DNA of 64,000 nucleotides from NCBI GenBank assembly GCA_040752195.1, contig JBFMFC010000012.1:15276-79275 (forward strand), read 5' to 3'. The notes under the pieces are model-generated. The model saw nothing but the letters and a program-made list of their open reading frames with translations, searched no databases and had not been told where the DNA came from. Within the stretch, counting starts at the first letter, position 1; the number at the start of each line of letters is the position of its first letter. Origin of the DNA: DSNY01 sp040752195 (GTDB lineage Bacteria > Pseudomonadota > Gammaproteobacteria > Burkholderiales > Burkholderiaceae_F). Both the position numbers and the translations under genes were made by a program. This document shows positions 1-7,400 of this stretch, one piece after another.

Positions 1-592
1 CGACCTCGACCTCGATACCGAGCGGCTCGGCGCGCGTCCTGACGACCTCGATCGTCTGCGGATGGCAGTCGGCCGACACGAAGAACAGGTTCGACCTGCT
101 CTTGCACGAGCGCTTGGCGAGCGTCATCGCCTCGGCCGCCGCGGTGGCCTCGTCGAGCAGCGAAGCGTTGGCGATCTCCATCGCCGTCAGATCCGCGACC
201 ATCGTCTGGAAGTTGATCAGCGCCTCCATCCGCCCCTGCGAGATCTCGGCCTGGTACGGCGTGTACGCGGTGTACCACGCGGGGTTCTCGAGGATGTTGC
301 GCAGGATGACCGCCGGCGTGTGCGTGCCGTAGTAGCCCTGGCCGATAAAGCTGCGAAACACCTGGTTCTTCGCGGCGATCGCGCGGATCTTGGCGAGCGC
401 CTCCTCCTCGGTGACGGGCGCGGGCAGTGCGAGCGGCTCCGCAAGCTTGATCGACGCCGGCACGATCGCGTCGACCAACGCCTCCAGCGAAGGCTGGCTG
501 ACGACCTTCAGCATCTGCGCGATCTCGGCCTCGTCCGGCCCGACGTGCCGGGCGATGAATGCGTCGTGCTGTTCGAGTTCGGTCAGCGTCAT
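1..592 (-). CDS. gcvP: Glycine dehydrogenase (P protein), N-terminal part
   Basis: PLP-dependent decarboxylating subunit of the glycine cleavage system; it removes CO2 from glycine and passes the aminomethyl group to lipoylated GcvH. About 197 N-terminal codons are present and the gene runs off the left edge. The translation starts MTLTELEQHDAFIARHVG and continues with the P-protein N-terminal half (FIGQGYYGTHTP, NPAWYTAYTPYQAEISQGR, LLDEATAAAEAM). The PLP lysine lies outside the window. It is the third gene of gcvT-gcvH-gcvP on the minus strand and starts about 90 bp after gcvH, across a palindromic repeat. Regulation is expected from the glycine riboswitch ahead of gcvT. Identity is secure. 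Confidence 0.95.
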   Translation of the reverse strand, partial: MTLTELEQHDAFIARHVGPDEAEIAQMLKVVSQPSLEALVDAIVPASIKLAEPLALPAPVTEEEALAKIRAIAAKNQVFRSFIGQGYYGTHTPAVILRNILENPAWYTAYTPYQAEISQGRMEALINFQTMVADLTAMEIANASLLDEATAAAEAMTLAKRSCKSRSNLFFVSADCHPQTIEVVRTRAEPLGIEVEV

Positions 593-642
593 TTCGGTCG
601 ATCCGTGTACGTCGCTCCGGCTCAGGCCGGGGTCCAGTGAAA

Positions 643-661
643 GTCCCGCTTGCGCGGGGAC
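643..661. repeat. Palindromic intergenic repeat
   Basis: The gcvH-gcvP spacer holds an imperfect inverted repeat, GTCCCGC-TTGC-GCGGGGAC, preceded by a CCGGCTCAGGCCGG arm. It resembles the short palindromic elements (CGTCCCCGCGCAAGCGGGAC type) scattered between genes in many proteobacteria. In the transcript it would form a hairpin and could alter the gcvH:gcvP ratio. No T-run follows, so it is not an intrinsic terminator. Confidence 0.5.
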
Positions 662-683
662 GACCTTGCGCCCGCGCGCGAGG

Positions 684-1070
684 TCACTTGTTCGCTGCGA
701 TCGCCGCTTCGTAGCCGGCCGCGTCGAGCAGCGCGCCGAGGTCGCCGGCGTTGGTCGGTTTGAGCCGGAACATCCACGCCGCGAAGGCGTCGGCGTTGAT
801 CGATTCGGGCTTGTCTTTCAGCGACTCGTTGATCGCGACGACTTCGCCGGCGATCGGCGCGTACACGTCGGACGCGGCCTTGACTGATTCGACCACCGCG
901 CAAGCCTCGCCGCCCTTGACCTGGCGACCGACCTCGGGCAGTTCGACGTAGACCAGATCGCCGAGCGCGTCCTGCGCGAACTCGGTGATCCCGACCGTGA
1001 CCGTGCCGTCGGACTCCTGCCGCACCCACTCGTGGCTGCTGGTGTATTTGAGATTGCTCGGGACTTTCAC
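684..1070 (-). CDS. gcvH: Glycine cleavage system H protein
   Basis: Lipoyl carrier of the glycine cleavage system, shuttling the aminomethyl group from GcvP to GcvT and electrons to dihydrolipoamide dehydrogenase. It has 128 residues, the usual length. The motif ESVKAASDVYAP places the lipoylated lysine at K64, and the N-terminal YTSSHEWVR and GITEFAQDALGDLVYVELP blocks are typical. It lies between gcvT (51 bp upstream) and gcvP, co-transcribed on the minus strand. The start has a clear purine-rich Shine-Dalgarno (caggagaac) just upstream. Nothing unusual; identity is secure. Confidence 0.97.
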   Translation of the reverse strand: MKVPSNLKYTSSHEWVRQESDGTVTVGITEFAQDALGDLVYVELPEVGRQVKGGEACAVVESVKAASDVYAPIAGEVVAINESLKDKPESINADAFAAWMFRLKPTNAGDLGALLDAAGYEAAIAANK

Positions 1071-1121
1071 GCTGTTCTCCTGTTCGCCGTTCGTTCGTAC
1101 CCAACCCTGTGTCCTGAACCC

Positions 1122-2222
1122 TCAGACAAGCGCCTTCCCGTTCCGCACGAACGGATACTTCGTCACCAGCGCGTTGGCCGGCTTGCCGCGGATGTCGACC
1201 TGCACCGTGTCGCCGACCTGCACCCCCGCCGGCACGCGCGCCAGCGCGATCGAGCACTCGAGCGTCGGCGAATAGGTGCCGCTGGTGATTTCGCCTTCGC
1301 CGTGCGGCGTGATCACCTTCTGGTGCGCGCGCAGCACGCCTTTGTCGAGCAGCTTCAGGCCGACGAGCTGGCGCAGGTTGCCGGCGGCGAGCTGCCTCTC
1401 CAGCGCGGCGCGGCCGATGAAATCGCGCGGCTCCTTGAAGTCCACGGTCCACGCGAGCCCCGATTCGAGCGGCGTCACAGTCTCGTCCATGTCCTGCCCG
1501 TACAGGTTCATGCCGGCTTCGAGCCGCAGCGTGTCGCGCGCGCCGAGCCCGCAGGGCACCACCCCTTCCGCGCGCAGCCGCTGCCAGAGGTCGGGCGCCT
1601 CGTCGGCGGGCAGCACGACTTCGAAGCCGTCCTCGCCGGTGTAGCCGGTGCGGGCGATGAAGAACTCGTCGACCACCGCCGCGGTGAAGGGCTTGAGCCG
1701 GTCGATCGCCGCCGCAGCGTCGCCGTCGATCCCTTCGATCACCTCGCGCAGGATCGCTCGCGCCTGCGGCCCCTGCACCGCGATCATCGCCAGCTCGCGC
1801 CGCGGCAGGATCGCCACCGGCAGTTTGCGGTCGTGCGCGACCTTGTTCATCCACGCGACATCTTTGTCAGCGGTCGCCGCGTTGACGACGAGCCGGTAGT
1901 GATCGGTATGGATCCAGTAGACGATCAGATCGTCGATCACGCCGCCCGACTCGTTGAGCATGCACGAATACAGCGCCTTGCCCGGCGTGAGCTTGAGCAC
2001 GTCGTTGGCGAGCAGCGTGCGCAGGAAATCGCGGCTGCCGGCGCCGTCCAGGTCGACGACGCGCATGTGCGACACATCGAACATGCCGGCCTTGCGGCGC
2101 ACCGCGTGGTGCTCCTCGATCTGCGAGCCGTAGTGCAGCGGCATTTCCCAGCCGCCGAAGTCCACCATCTTGGCGCCGGCGGCGACGTGCGTTGCGTACA
2201 GCGGCGTGCGTTTCAGGCTCAT
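1122..2222 (-). CDS. gcvT: Glycine cleavage T protein (aminomethyltransferase)
   Basis: Tetrahydrofolate-dependent aminomethyltransferase. It releases ammonia from the aminomethyl group on GcvH and makes 5,10-methylene-THF. It has 366 residues, normal for the family, beginning MSLKRTPLYATHVAAGAKMVDFGGWEMP, with the folate-binding features DVSHMRVVDLDG and GYTGEDGFEVV and the C-terminal barrel ending in YPFVRNGKALV. It is the first gene of the operon. The ATG lies only about 15 nt after the T-tract of the riboswitch terminator, so it is transcribed only on read-through. The Shine-Dalgarno is weak. Confidence 0.97.
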   Translation of the reverse strand: MSLKRTPLYATHVAAGAKMVDFGGWEMPLHYGSQIEEHHAVRRKAGMFDVSHMRVVDLDGAGSRDFLRTLLANDVLKLTPGKALYSCMLNESGGVIDDLIVYWIHTDHYRLVVNAATADKDVAWMNKVAHDRKLPVAILPRRELAMIAVQGPQARAILREVIEGIDGDAAAAIDRLKPFTAAVVDEFFIARTGYTGEDGFEVVLPADEAPDLWQRLRAEGVVPCGLGARDTLRLEAGMNLYGQDMDETVTPLESGLAWTVDFKEPRDFIGRAALERQLAAGNLRQLVGLKLLDKGVLRAHQKVITPHGEGEITSGTYSPTLECSIALARVPAGVQVGDTVQVDIRGKPANALVTKYPFVRNGKALV

Positions 2223-2237
2223 CGGGCACTCGTCAGC

Positions 2238-2281
2238 AAAAAAGAAAGGGGCGCGGACCGACTCGCGCCGGCCGCACCCCT
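2238..2281 (-). terminator. Riboswitch expression-platform terminator
   Basis: On the minus strand a 10-bp stem (AGGGGTGCGG with CCGCGCCCCT, one G-T wobble, arms 2272-2281 and 2247-2256) is followed directly by TTTCTTTTTT (2246-2237). It lies between the second glycine aptamer and the gcvT start. The upstream arm touches the 3' strand of the aptamer II P1 helix, so glycine binding could compete with terminator folding. This is the layout expected for a glycine-ON transcriptional switch. Confidence 0.8.
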
Positions 2282-2476
2282 CTGTCCTTTTGCCTGAGAG
2301 TTTGAGGCGGTGACCTGCCTGCTGCCCCTTCGGCGCCGGCGTCGCGTCGCGTGCGCCGGTCTCTCCAGAGTCGCTCGCGCGCCGCGGTTCCTTGAACCTG
2401 AGCGATTACGGGTGGATTGCGCCTTCGGCGGCGCCAGCCGCCTGAAGGACCGGCCGGCACGCTCTCCCGCGTCGCG
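2279..2476 (-). ncRNA. Tandem glycine riboswitch (two aptamers)
   Basis: Read on the minus strand, aptamer I (about 2476-2381) has CGGGAGAGC, the core GCCGAAGGCGCAA and CTCAGGTTCAAGGAACC. Aptamer II (about 2372-2279) has TCTGGAGAGACCGG, CGCCGAAGGGGC and CTCTCAGGCAAAAGGACAGAG. These are the conserved strands of the Rfam gcvT/glycine motif, in the classical tandem order with a short linker. It precedes gcvT and should raise gcvTHP expression when glycine is abundant. The rest of the 2223-2651 gene-free stretch holds its terminator on one side and presumably the promoter (about 2480-2600, no clear consensus seen) on the other. Confidence 0.93.
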
Positions 2477-2651
2477 CTGTGAGCGAGGGCGAAGGATAGC
2501 GCAGCGGGGATTCACCGCGCGCCCACGCGCCCCTTCTTCGCCCGCGGCAGGCGTTCATCCGCCCGCAACCGCAGCCGGCGACGGCGCGGCCGGAACGAAC
2601 TGCCGCGCGGCCGATCCAAAGTCATGCCTTCATCGCAAGAAAGGAGGCGCT

Positions 2652-2999
2652 ATGAACCGGATGCGATGGCAGGACTGGGCGGCGGTCGTGCTGGGGTTGT
2701 GGCTCGTCGTCGCGCCGTGGGTGCTGGGTTACTCGGACGTGAGCGCCGCGACGTGGAGCGGCGTTCTGGCGGGGCTCGGGGTGATCGCGCTTGAACTCGC
2801 CGACGCGTTCCGTCCCGACCCGTGGCCCGAGCGGGTGAGCTTCCTGCTCGGACTGTGGATCGCCGTGTCGCCGATGCTGCTGGGCTTCACGAGCCACACG
2901 CTCGCGATGACCAACACGGCGGTGGTCGGAATCCTGATCGTGCTGCTGTGCCTGTCGGCGATCCCGATGCTCAGGAAGGAAGCCAGCCCCAGTCACTGA
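2652..2999 (+). CDS. SPW-repeat integral membrane protein
   Basis: A 115-residue protein with four hydrophobic segments arranged as two internal repeats. Each repeat has the form W-x-LGLWL/I-x-V-x-P-x-LLG (VVLGLWLVVAPWVLGY near residue 12 and FLLGLWIAVSPMLLGF near residue 63), the hallmark of the SPW repeat family of unknown function. The ATG at 2652 follows a strong Shine-Dalgarno (AAGGAGG). A longer open frame extends upstream but runs antisense through the riboswitch, so it is not used. It appears monocistronic, with its own terminator downstream. Family assignment is good; function is unknown. Confidence 0.85.
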   Translation: MNRMRWQDWAAVVLGLWLVVAPWVLGYSDVSAATWSGVLAGLGVIALELADAFRPDPWPERVSFLLGLWIAVSPMLLGFTSHTLAMTNTAVVGILIVLLCLSAIPMLRKEASPSH

Positions 3000-3009
3000 G
3001 GCCGGACCC

Positions 3010-3040
3010 CGAGGGCCGCGATCGCGGCCCTCGTTTCATT
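3010..3040 (+). terminator. Intrinsic terminator after SPW gene
   Basis: A perfect 24-nt palindrome, CGAGGGCCGCGA/TCGCGGCCCTCG (3010-3033), is followed by TTTCATT. It begins 10 bp after the SPW-repeat gene stop. The T-rich side is on the plus strand, so it serves that gene rather than the converging RraA-family gene. Confidence 0.75.
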
Positions 3041-3067
3041 TCCGTCGCGCGCGTGTCGGCGGAGTTC

Positions 3068-3799
3068 CTACGCCTTGCCCTTGGCCTTTTCCGCCTCGTA
3101 GCGCGCCTTGTTCTCCGCGTTCGGCGGATAGAGCCCGGGCAGCGCGGCGCCCTTCTCGACCTCGCGCATGATCCAGCCCTCGAGCCGTTCCTGCTCGACG
3201 GACTGCGCGATCACCTCGTCGAGCAGCGCGGCGGGGATCAGCACCGCGCCGTCGGTGTCGGCGACGATCACGTCGTTCGGGAACACCGCCACACCGCCGC
3301 AGCCGATCGGCTGCTGCCACGCGACGAAGGTGAGCCCGGCGACCGAAGGCGGCGCGGCGGCGCCGCGGCACCACACCGGCAGCCCGGTCGCGAGCACGCC
3401 GGCGAGATCGCGCACCACGCCGTCGGTGACGAGTGCCGCGACACCGCGCCTGGCCATGCGCGCGCACAGGATGTCGCCGAAGATGCCGGCGTCGGCGACG
3501 CCCATCGCGTCGACGACCGCGATCGCGCCCGGCGGCATCGCTTCGATCGCGGCGCGCGTCGAGATCGGCGAGCTCCACGACTCGGGGGTTGCGAGGTCCT
3601 CGCGCGCGGGGACGAAGCGCAGCGTGAACGCGCGGCCGACGAGGCGCGGCTGCTCGGGCCGCAGCGGTTTCGCGCCGCGTAGCCAGACGTTGCGCAGACC
3701 TTTCTTCAAGAGGACCGTCGTCAGCGTGGCGGTGGTGACGGTTGCAAGCGTTTCGACGATCTTCGGATCGAGGGAAAGGGGTTCGACGTTCATGTTCAC
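3068..3799 (-). CDS. RraA-family protein (HMG/CHA aldolase-like)
   Basis: Member of the RraA/dimethylmenaquinone methyltransferase fold family (243 residues). Relatives include 4-hydroxy-4-methyl-2-oxoglutarate aldolases and RNase E regulators. The family signature is present: GIFGDILC with G108/D109, then about 20 residues on TDGVVRDL with R130-D131, the pair that binds substrate and metal in the aldolases. It extends past the usual 160-residue RraA core at both ends, which favours the aldolase or hydratase-like branch over true RraA. It follows a DapA-family gene on the same strand (about 85 bp), hinting at a shared catabolic step on a keto-acid. Substrate unknown. Confidence 0.8.
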   Translation of the reverse strand: MNMNVEPLSLDPKIVETLATVTTATLTTVLLKKGLRNVWLRGAKPLRPEQPRLVGRAFTLRFVPAREDLATPESWSSPISTRAAIEAMPPGAIAVVDAMGVADAGIFGDILCARMARRGVAALVTDGVVRDLAGVLATGLPVWCRGAAAPPSVAGLTFVAWQQPIGCGGVAVFPNDVIVADTDGAVLIPAALLDEVIAQSVEQERLEGWIMREVEKGAALPGLYPPNAENKARYEAEKAKGKA

Positions 3800-3848
3800 G
3801 TGGCCGGTTGATTCGTAGTTCGTCGGGCGGGATTGTCCTCACCCCAAC

Positions 3849-3872
3849 CCTCTCCCGCTGATGCGGGAGAGG
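3849..3872. repeat. Palindromic repeat CCTCTCCCGC...GCGGGAGAGG
   Basis: A perfect 10-bp inverted repeat with a TGAT loop in the spacer between the DapA-family and RraA-family genes. Together with the adjoining ACCCCAACCC it matches the widespread GGGAGAGGGTTGGGGTGAGG intergenic palindrome of proteobacteria. It could act as an mRNA-stabilising hairpin after the upstream minus-strand gene. No T-run follows on either strand. Confidence 0.6.
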
Positions 3873-3884
3873 CAGCAGGGCAAG

Positions 3885-4820
3885 TCATCCGAGTTCCCCG
3901 AGCCGCTTCTCCTGCCTGCGCACCAGCCGCTCGATGTCGGCGATGTCGGCGGCCGAAAGCTTCGGACCGGGCTTGCGGATCATCGGCGAGGCGATCGCGC
4001 CGCGCTTGACCATCAGGTACTTGCGCACGGCGAGCCCCACATTCGGCTGCTGCTCGTAGCGCGCCAGCGGCAGGTAGGCGTCGAAGAGGTCATGCGCGCG
4101 CTCGACGTCGCCGCGCGCATGCGCCGCGTACACGCCGGCCATCATCTCCGGGTAGGCGAAGCCGGTCATCGCGCCATCGGCGCCGCGCTCGAGCTCCTCG
4201 GGCAGAAAGAGTCCGCCGCCGTTGCCGGTGAGGATCGAGATGCGCCGCACTTCGCCGCGGTCGCTCGCCGCGCGGATCGCGGACAGTTTGGCGAGCCCGG
4301 GGCACTCTTCGTGCTTGAGCATCACACAGGTCGGGATCGACTTGATCACGCGCAGGATCACCGAAGTGGCCATCACCACCCCGGTGGCGAGCGGGTGATC
4401 CTGCAGGACCCACGGCGTGCGCGGCCCCAGCGCTTCGGTGACGTTCTCGAAGTAGTTGACGATCTGCTCGTCGCTGCGCAGACCGCCAGCGGGCGCGACC
4501 ATCACGCCCGAGGCGCCGAGGTCCATCACGCTCGCGGCCAGCTCCTTCATCGCGGCGAGTCCCGGCGACGAGACGCCGACCACCACGGGCACGCGGCCGC
4601 GCACGCGATCGAGCACGCGCTTGACAAAGGTGCGCGCCTCGTCGGTCGTGAGCTTGGGCGCTTCGCCCATGATGCCGAGCAGCGTCAGCCCCGTGGCGCC
4701 GCGCTCGAGGTAGAAGTCGACCATGCGATCGGTGCTCTCGAGGTCGAGCGCCCCGCTGTCGGTGAAGGGCGTGACGGCGATCAGATAGACGCCGCGGGCG
4801 GTTTCGTCGAGTCGGGCCAT
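3885..4820 (-). CDS. Dihydrodipicolinate synthase family (DapA-like) lyase
   Basis: Class I aldolase-type TIM-barrel protein, 311 residues. Family features are GATGLTLLGIMGEAPKLT (residues 41-58) and a candidate Schiff-base lysine K169 in CVMLKHEE. The catalytic tyrosine region of true DapA is replaced by WVLQDHPLATG (D141-H-P), so lysine biosynthesis is unlikely. A keto-acid aldolase, dehydratase or deaminase is more plausible. The start is the ATG of MARLDETARG. The same frame stays open for another 1.9 kb upstream, but that is an antisense-type artefact of high GC over the decarboxylase gene. It lies between the decarboxylase and the RraA-family gene on the minus strand. Substrate unknown. 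Confidence 0.85.
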   Translation of the reverse strand: MARLDETARGVYLIAVTPFTDSGALDLESTDRMVDFYLERGATGLTLLGIMGEAPKLTTDEARTFVKRVLDRVRGRVPVVVGVSSPGLAAMKELAASVMDLGASGVMVAPAGGLRSDEQIVNYFENVTEALGPRTPWVLQDHPLATGVVMATSVILRVIKSIPTCVMLKHEECPGLAKLSAIRAASDRGEVRRISILTGNGGGLFLPEELERGADGAMTGFAYPEMMAGVYAAHARGDVERAHDLFDAYLPLARYEQQPNVGLAVRKYLMVKRGAIASPMIRKPGPKLSAADIADIERLVRRQEKRLGELG

Positions 4821-4855
4821 GGAGTGCAGGTGCGTTGGCTGGGTCGATCCTTCAT

Positions 4856-4945
4856 CCCCGCTTCGCAAAGGGGGGCGGGGATTCCGCGTCGTCGCGATTG
4901 TGAAGCACCGGACGAAACCCCCGTTTGCTCCTTCACAAAGCGGGG
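4856..4945. repeat. Pair of palindromic elements
   Basis: The 134-bp spacer between the decarboxylase and the DapA-like gene holds two hairpin-forming units: CCCCGC...GCGGGG (4856-4861 with 4875-4880) and CCCCGTTTG...CAAA-G-CGGGG (4919-4927 with 4936-4945). They look like two diverged copies of one repeat (both contain ...TTCxCAAAGxGGGGCG). On the minus strand the 4919-4945 hairpin is followed by GTTTCG and might also weakly terminate the decarboxylase transcript. Confidence 0.5.
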
Positions 4946-4954
4946 CGAGGACGG

Positions 4955-7270
4955 CTACTTGCTGGACGCAGTCCGCGGCGTATCGCTGACGCAATCGACG
5001 TAGTACTCGATGTGCCCGTTGTTGCGCAGCTTCACCAGGCCGTGGATGTCGGTTTCGAAGCCCGGGAACTTCAGATTGAAGTCGCGCGCGAACTTCAGAT
5101 AGTTGACGATCTTCGCGTTGATGCGCTCGCCCGGAATCAGCAGCGGGATGCCGGGCGGGTACGGCGTCAGAAGCACGGCGGACACACGGCCGTCCAGCTC
5201 GTCGATCGGCACGCGCTCGACCTCCCAGTGCGTCATCTTCGCGTACGCGTCGGCGGGCCGCATCACCGGCTCCATCTCCGACAGGTACATCTCGGTGGTC
5301 AGCCGTGCGATGTCGTTGGCGCGGTAGACCGCGTGGATCGCGTCGCACAGCTCGCGCAGGCCCATGCGCTCGTAGTTCGGATGCGCGCGAACGAACTCGG
5401 GCATCACGCGCCACAGCGGCTGGTCCTTGTCGTAGTCGTCCTTGAACTGCTGCAGCTCGGTGACCATCGTGTTCCACCGGCCCTTGGTGATGCCGATCGT
5501 GAACATGATGAAGAACGAGTACAGCCCGGTCTTCTCGACGATGATGCCGTGCTCGGCGAGGTACTTGGTGACGATCGACGCCGGGATGCCGGGGTCGGCG
5601 AACGAGCCGTCGACGTCGAGCCCCGGCGTGATCACGGTCGCCTTGATCGGGTCGAGCATGTTGAAGCCCGGCGCAAGTTCGCCGAAACCGTGCCAGCGAT
5701 CGCCGGGCGTGAGCATCCAGTCCTCGCGCGTTCCGATGCCCTCCTCGGCCAGACGCTCGGGACCCCAGACCTTGAACCACCACGACTCGCCGAGCTCCGC
5801 GTCGACCTTGCGCATCGCGCGGCGGAAGTCGAGCGCCTCGGCGATCGACTCCTCGACGAGCGCGGTGCCGCCCGGCGGCTCCATCATCGCGGCGGCGACG
5901 TCGCAGCTCGCGATGATCGCGTACTGCGGCGACGTCGACACGTGCATGTGATACGACTCGTTGAACTGGAACGCGTCGAGCGCCTCGCGCTCGGAGTCCT
6001 GCACCAGGATCTGCGAAGCCTGCGACAGTCCCGCGAGCAGCTTGTGGGTCGACTGCGTCGAGAAGATCATCGACGATTTGTTGCGCGGGCGGCCCTGGCC
6101 GATCGCGTGCATGTCGCGGTAGAACTCGTGGAACGCCGCGTGCGGCAGCCACGCCTCGTCGAAGTGCAGCGTGTCGATGACGCCGTCGAGCAGCCGCTTG
6201 ATCGTCTCGACGTTGTAGACGATGCCGTCGTAGGTGCTCTGCGTGATCGTCAGCACGCGCGGCATGCCGGGGTCGCGCTCGATCAACGGGTGCGTCGCGA
6301 TCTTGCGCGCGATCGACTCGGGCCTGAACTCGTCGAGCGGGATCGGCCCGATGATGCCGTAGTGGTTGCGCGTCGGCATCAGGAACACCGGGATCGCCCC
6401 CGTCATGATGATCGCGTGCAGCACGCTCTTGTGGCAGTTGCGGTCGACGACGACGACGTCGCCGGGCGCGACCATGTAGTGCCAGACGATCTTGTTCGCG
6501 GTCGACGTGCCGTTGGTGACGAAGAACAGGTGATCGCAGCCGAAGATGCGCGCGGCGTTGCGCTCGGCCGCCGCCACCGGCCCGGTGTGATCGAGAAGCT
6601 GCCCCAGCTCCTCGACGGCGTTGCACACATCGGCCCGCAGCAGGTTCTCGCCGAAGAACTGGTGGAACATGTGGCCGACCGGGCTCTTGAGGAACGCCAC
6701 GCCGCCGGAGTGGCCCGGGCAGTGCCAAGAGTAGCTGCCATCCTGCGCATAGTGGGTCAGCGCGCGGAAAAACGGCGGCGCCAGGCTGTCCAGATACGCC
6801 TTCGCTTCGCGCACGATGTAGCGCGCGACGAACTCGGGCGTGTCCTCGAACATGTGGATGAAGCCGTGCAGCTCGCGCAGCACGTCGTTCGGGATATGGC
6901 GCGAGGTGCGCGTCTCGCCGTACAGGAAGATGGGGATGTGCGCGTTGCGCCAGCGGATCTCCTGCACGAACGCGCGCAGCGCCTCGACCGCCTCGTTCTG
7001 CGGCGTGGCGGGGTCGTCCTTGCGGCCGGCGAAGCGCTGCGGGTGGTCGGGCTCGGTGAACTCCTCGTCGTCGATCGACACGATGAATCCCGAAGCGCGG
7101 CTCTGCTGCTGCGCGAAGCTCGCGAGGTCGCCGTAGCTGGTGACGCCGAGCACCTCGACACCCTCGTTCTCGATCGCCTTGGCAAGCGCGCGGATGCCCA
7201 GGCCGCTGGCGTTTTCGGAGCGGAAGTCCTCGTCGATGATGACGATCGGAAAGCGGAAGCGCATCGGCAC
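4955..7270 (-). CDS. Orn/Lys/Arg decarboxylase (fold type I PLP enzyme)
   Basis: Large PLP-dependent basic amino acid decarboxylase, 771 residues, close to the 710-760 of the AdiA/LdcC/SpeC family. The N-terminal wing domain (about 1-130) starts MPMRFRFPIVIIDEDF and includes VTSYGDLASFAQQQ. The major domain has WHCPGHSGG, FFVTNGTSTANK, HFDEAWLPHAAF and the PLP lysine K410 in STQSTHKLLAGLSQ. The C-terminal domain includes LLTPYPPGIPLLIPGE. It makes a diamine or agmatine from lysine, ornithine or arginine, with a role in acid tolerance or polyamine supply. The sequence alone does not settle which substrate. It is probably the first gene of a minus-strand group with the DapA-like and RraA-like genes. 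Confidence 0.92.
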   Translation of the reverse strand: MPMRFRFPIVIIDEDFRSENASGLGIRALAKAIENEGVEVLGVTSYGDLASFAQQQSRASGFIVSIDDEEFTEPDHPQRFAGRKDDPATPQNEAVEALRAFVQEIRWRNAHIPIFLYGETRTSRHIPNDVLRELHGFIHMFEDTPEFVARYIVREAKAYLDSLAPPFFRALTHYAQDGSYSWHCPGHSGGVAFLKSPVGHMFHQFFGENLLRADVCNAVEELGQLLDHTGPVAAAERNAARIFGCDHLFFVTNGTSTANKIVWHYMVAPGDVVVVDRNCHKSVLHAIIMTGAIPVFLMPTRNHYGIIGPIPLDEFRPESIARKIATHPLIERDPGMPRVLTITQSTYDGIVYNVETIKRLLDGVIDTLHFDEAWLPHAAFHEFYRDMHAIGQGRPRNKSSMIFSTQSTHKLLAGLSQASQILVQDSEREALDAFQFNESYHMHVSTSPQYAIIASCDVAAAMMEPPGGTALVEESIAEALDFRRAMRKVDAELGESWWFKVWGPERLAEEGIGTREDWMLTPGDRWHGFGELAPGFNMLDPIKATVITPGLDVDGSFADPGIPASIVTKYLAEHGIIVEKTGLYSFFIMFTIGITKGRWNTMVTELQQFKDDYDKDQPLWRVMPEFVRAHPNYERMGLRELCDAIHAVYRANDIARLTTEMYLSEMEPVMRPADAYAKMTHWEVERVPIDELDGRVSAVLLTPYPPGIPLLIPGERINAKIVNYLKFARDFNLKFPGFETDIHGLVKLRNNGHIEYYVDCVSDTPRTASSK

Positions 7271-7400
7271 GGCGGTTGTGCGCGCGGCGGTTCGCGCGCC
7301 CGTTGTCGCGGAAGAAGGCGCGGATTATCGGCGGGCAGGCGGGGGTGTCAAGGAACGCGGCGCGCGCACTTGATGCGCGCCAAACCGCGCCCGCCCGGCG

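Noticed and set aside
2310..2651. Upstream extension of the SPW-repeat gene
   Set aside because: It would translate across the glycine riboswitch region. A strong Shine-Dalgarno supports the ATG at 2652.
3885..6728. A 947-codon open frame on the minus strand joining the DapA-like gene with most of the decarboxylase region
   Set aside because: The upstream half runs in the wrong frame of the decarboxylase gene and has no recognisable protein; high GC leaves alternative frames open. The DapA-like gene starts at 4820.
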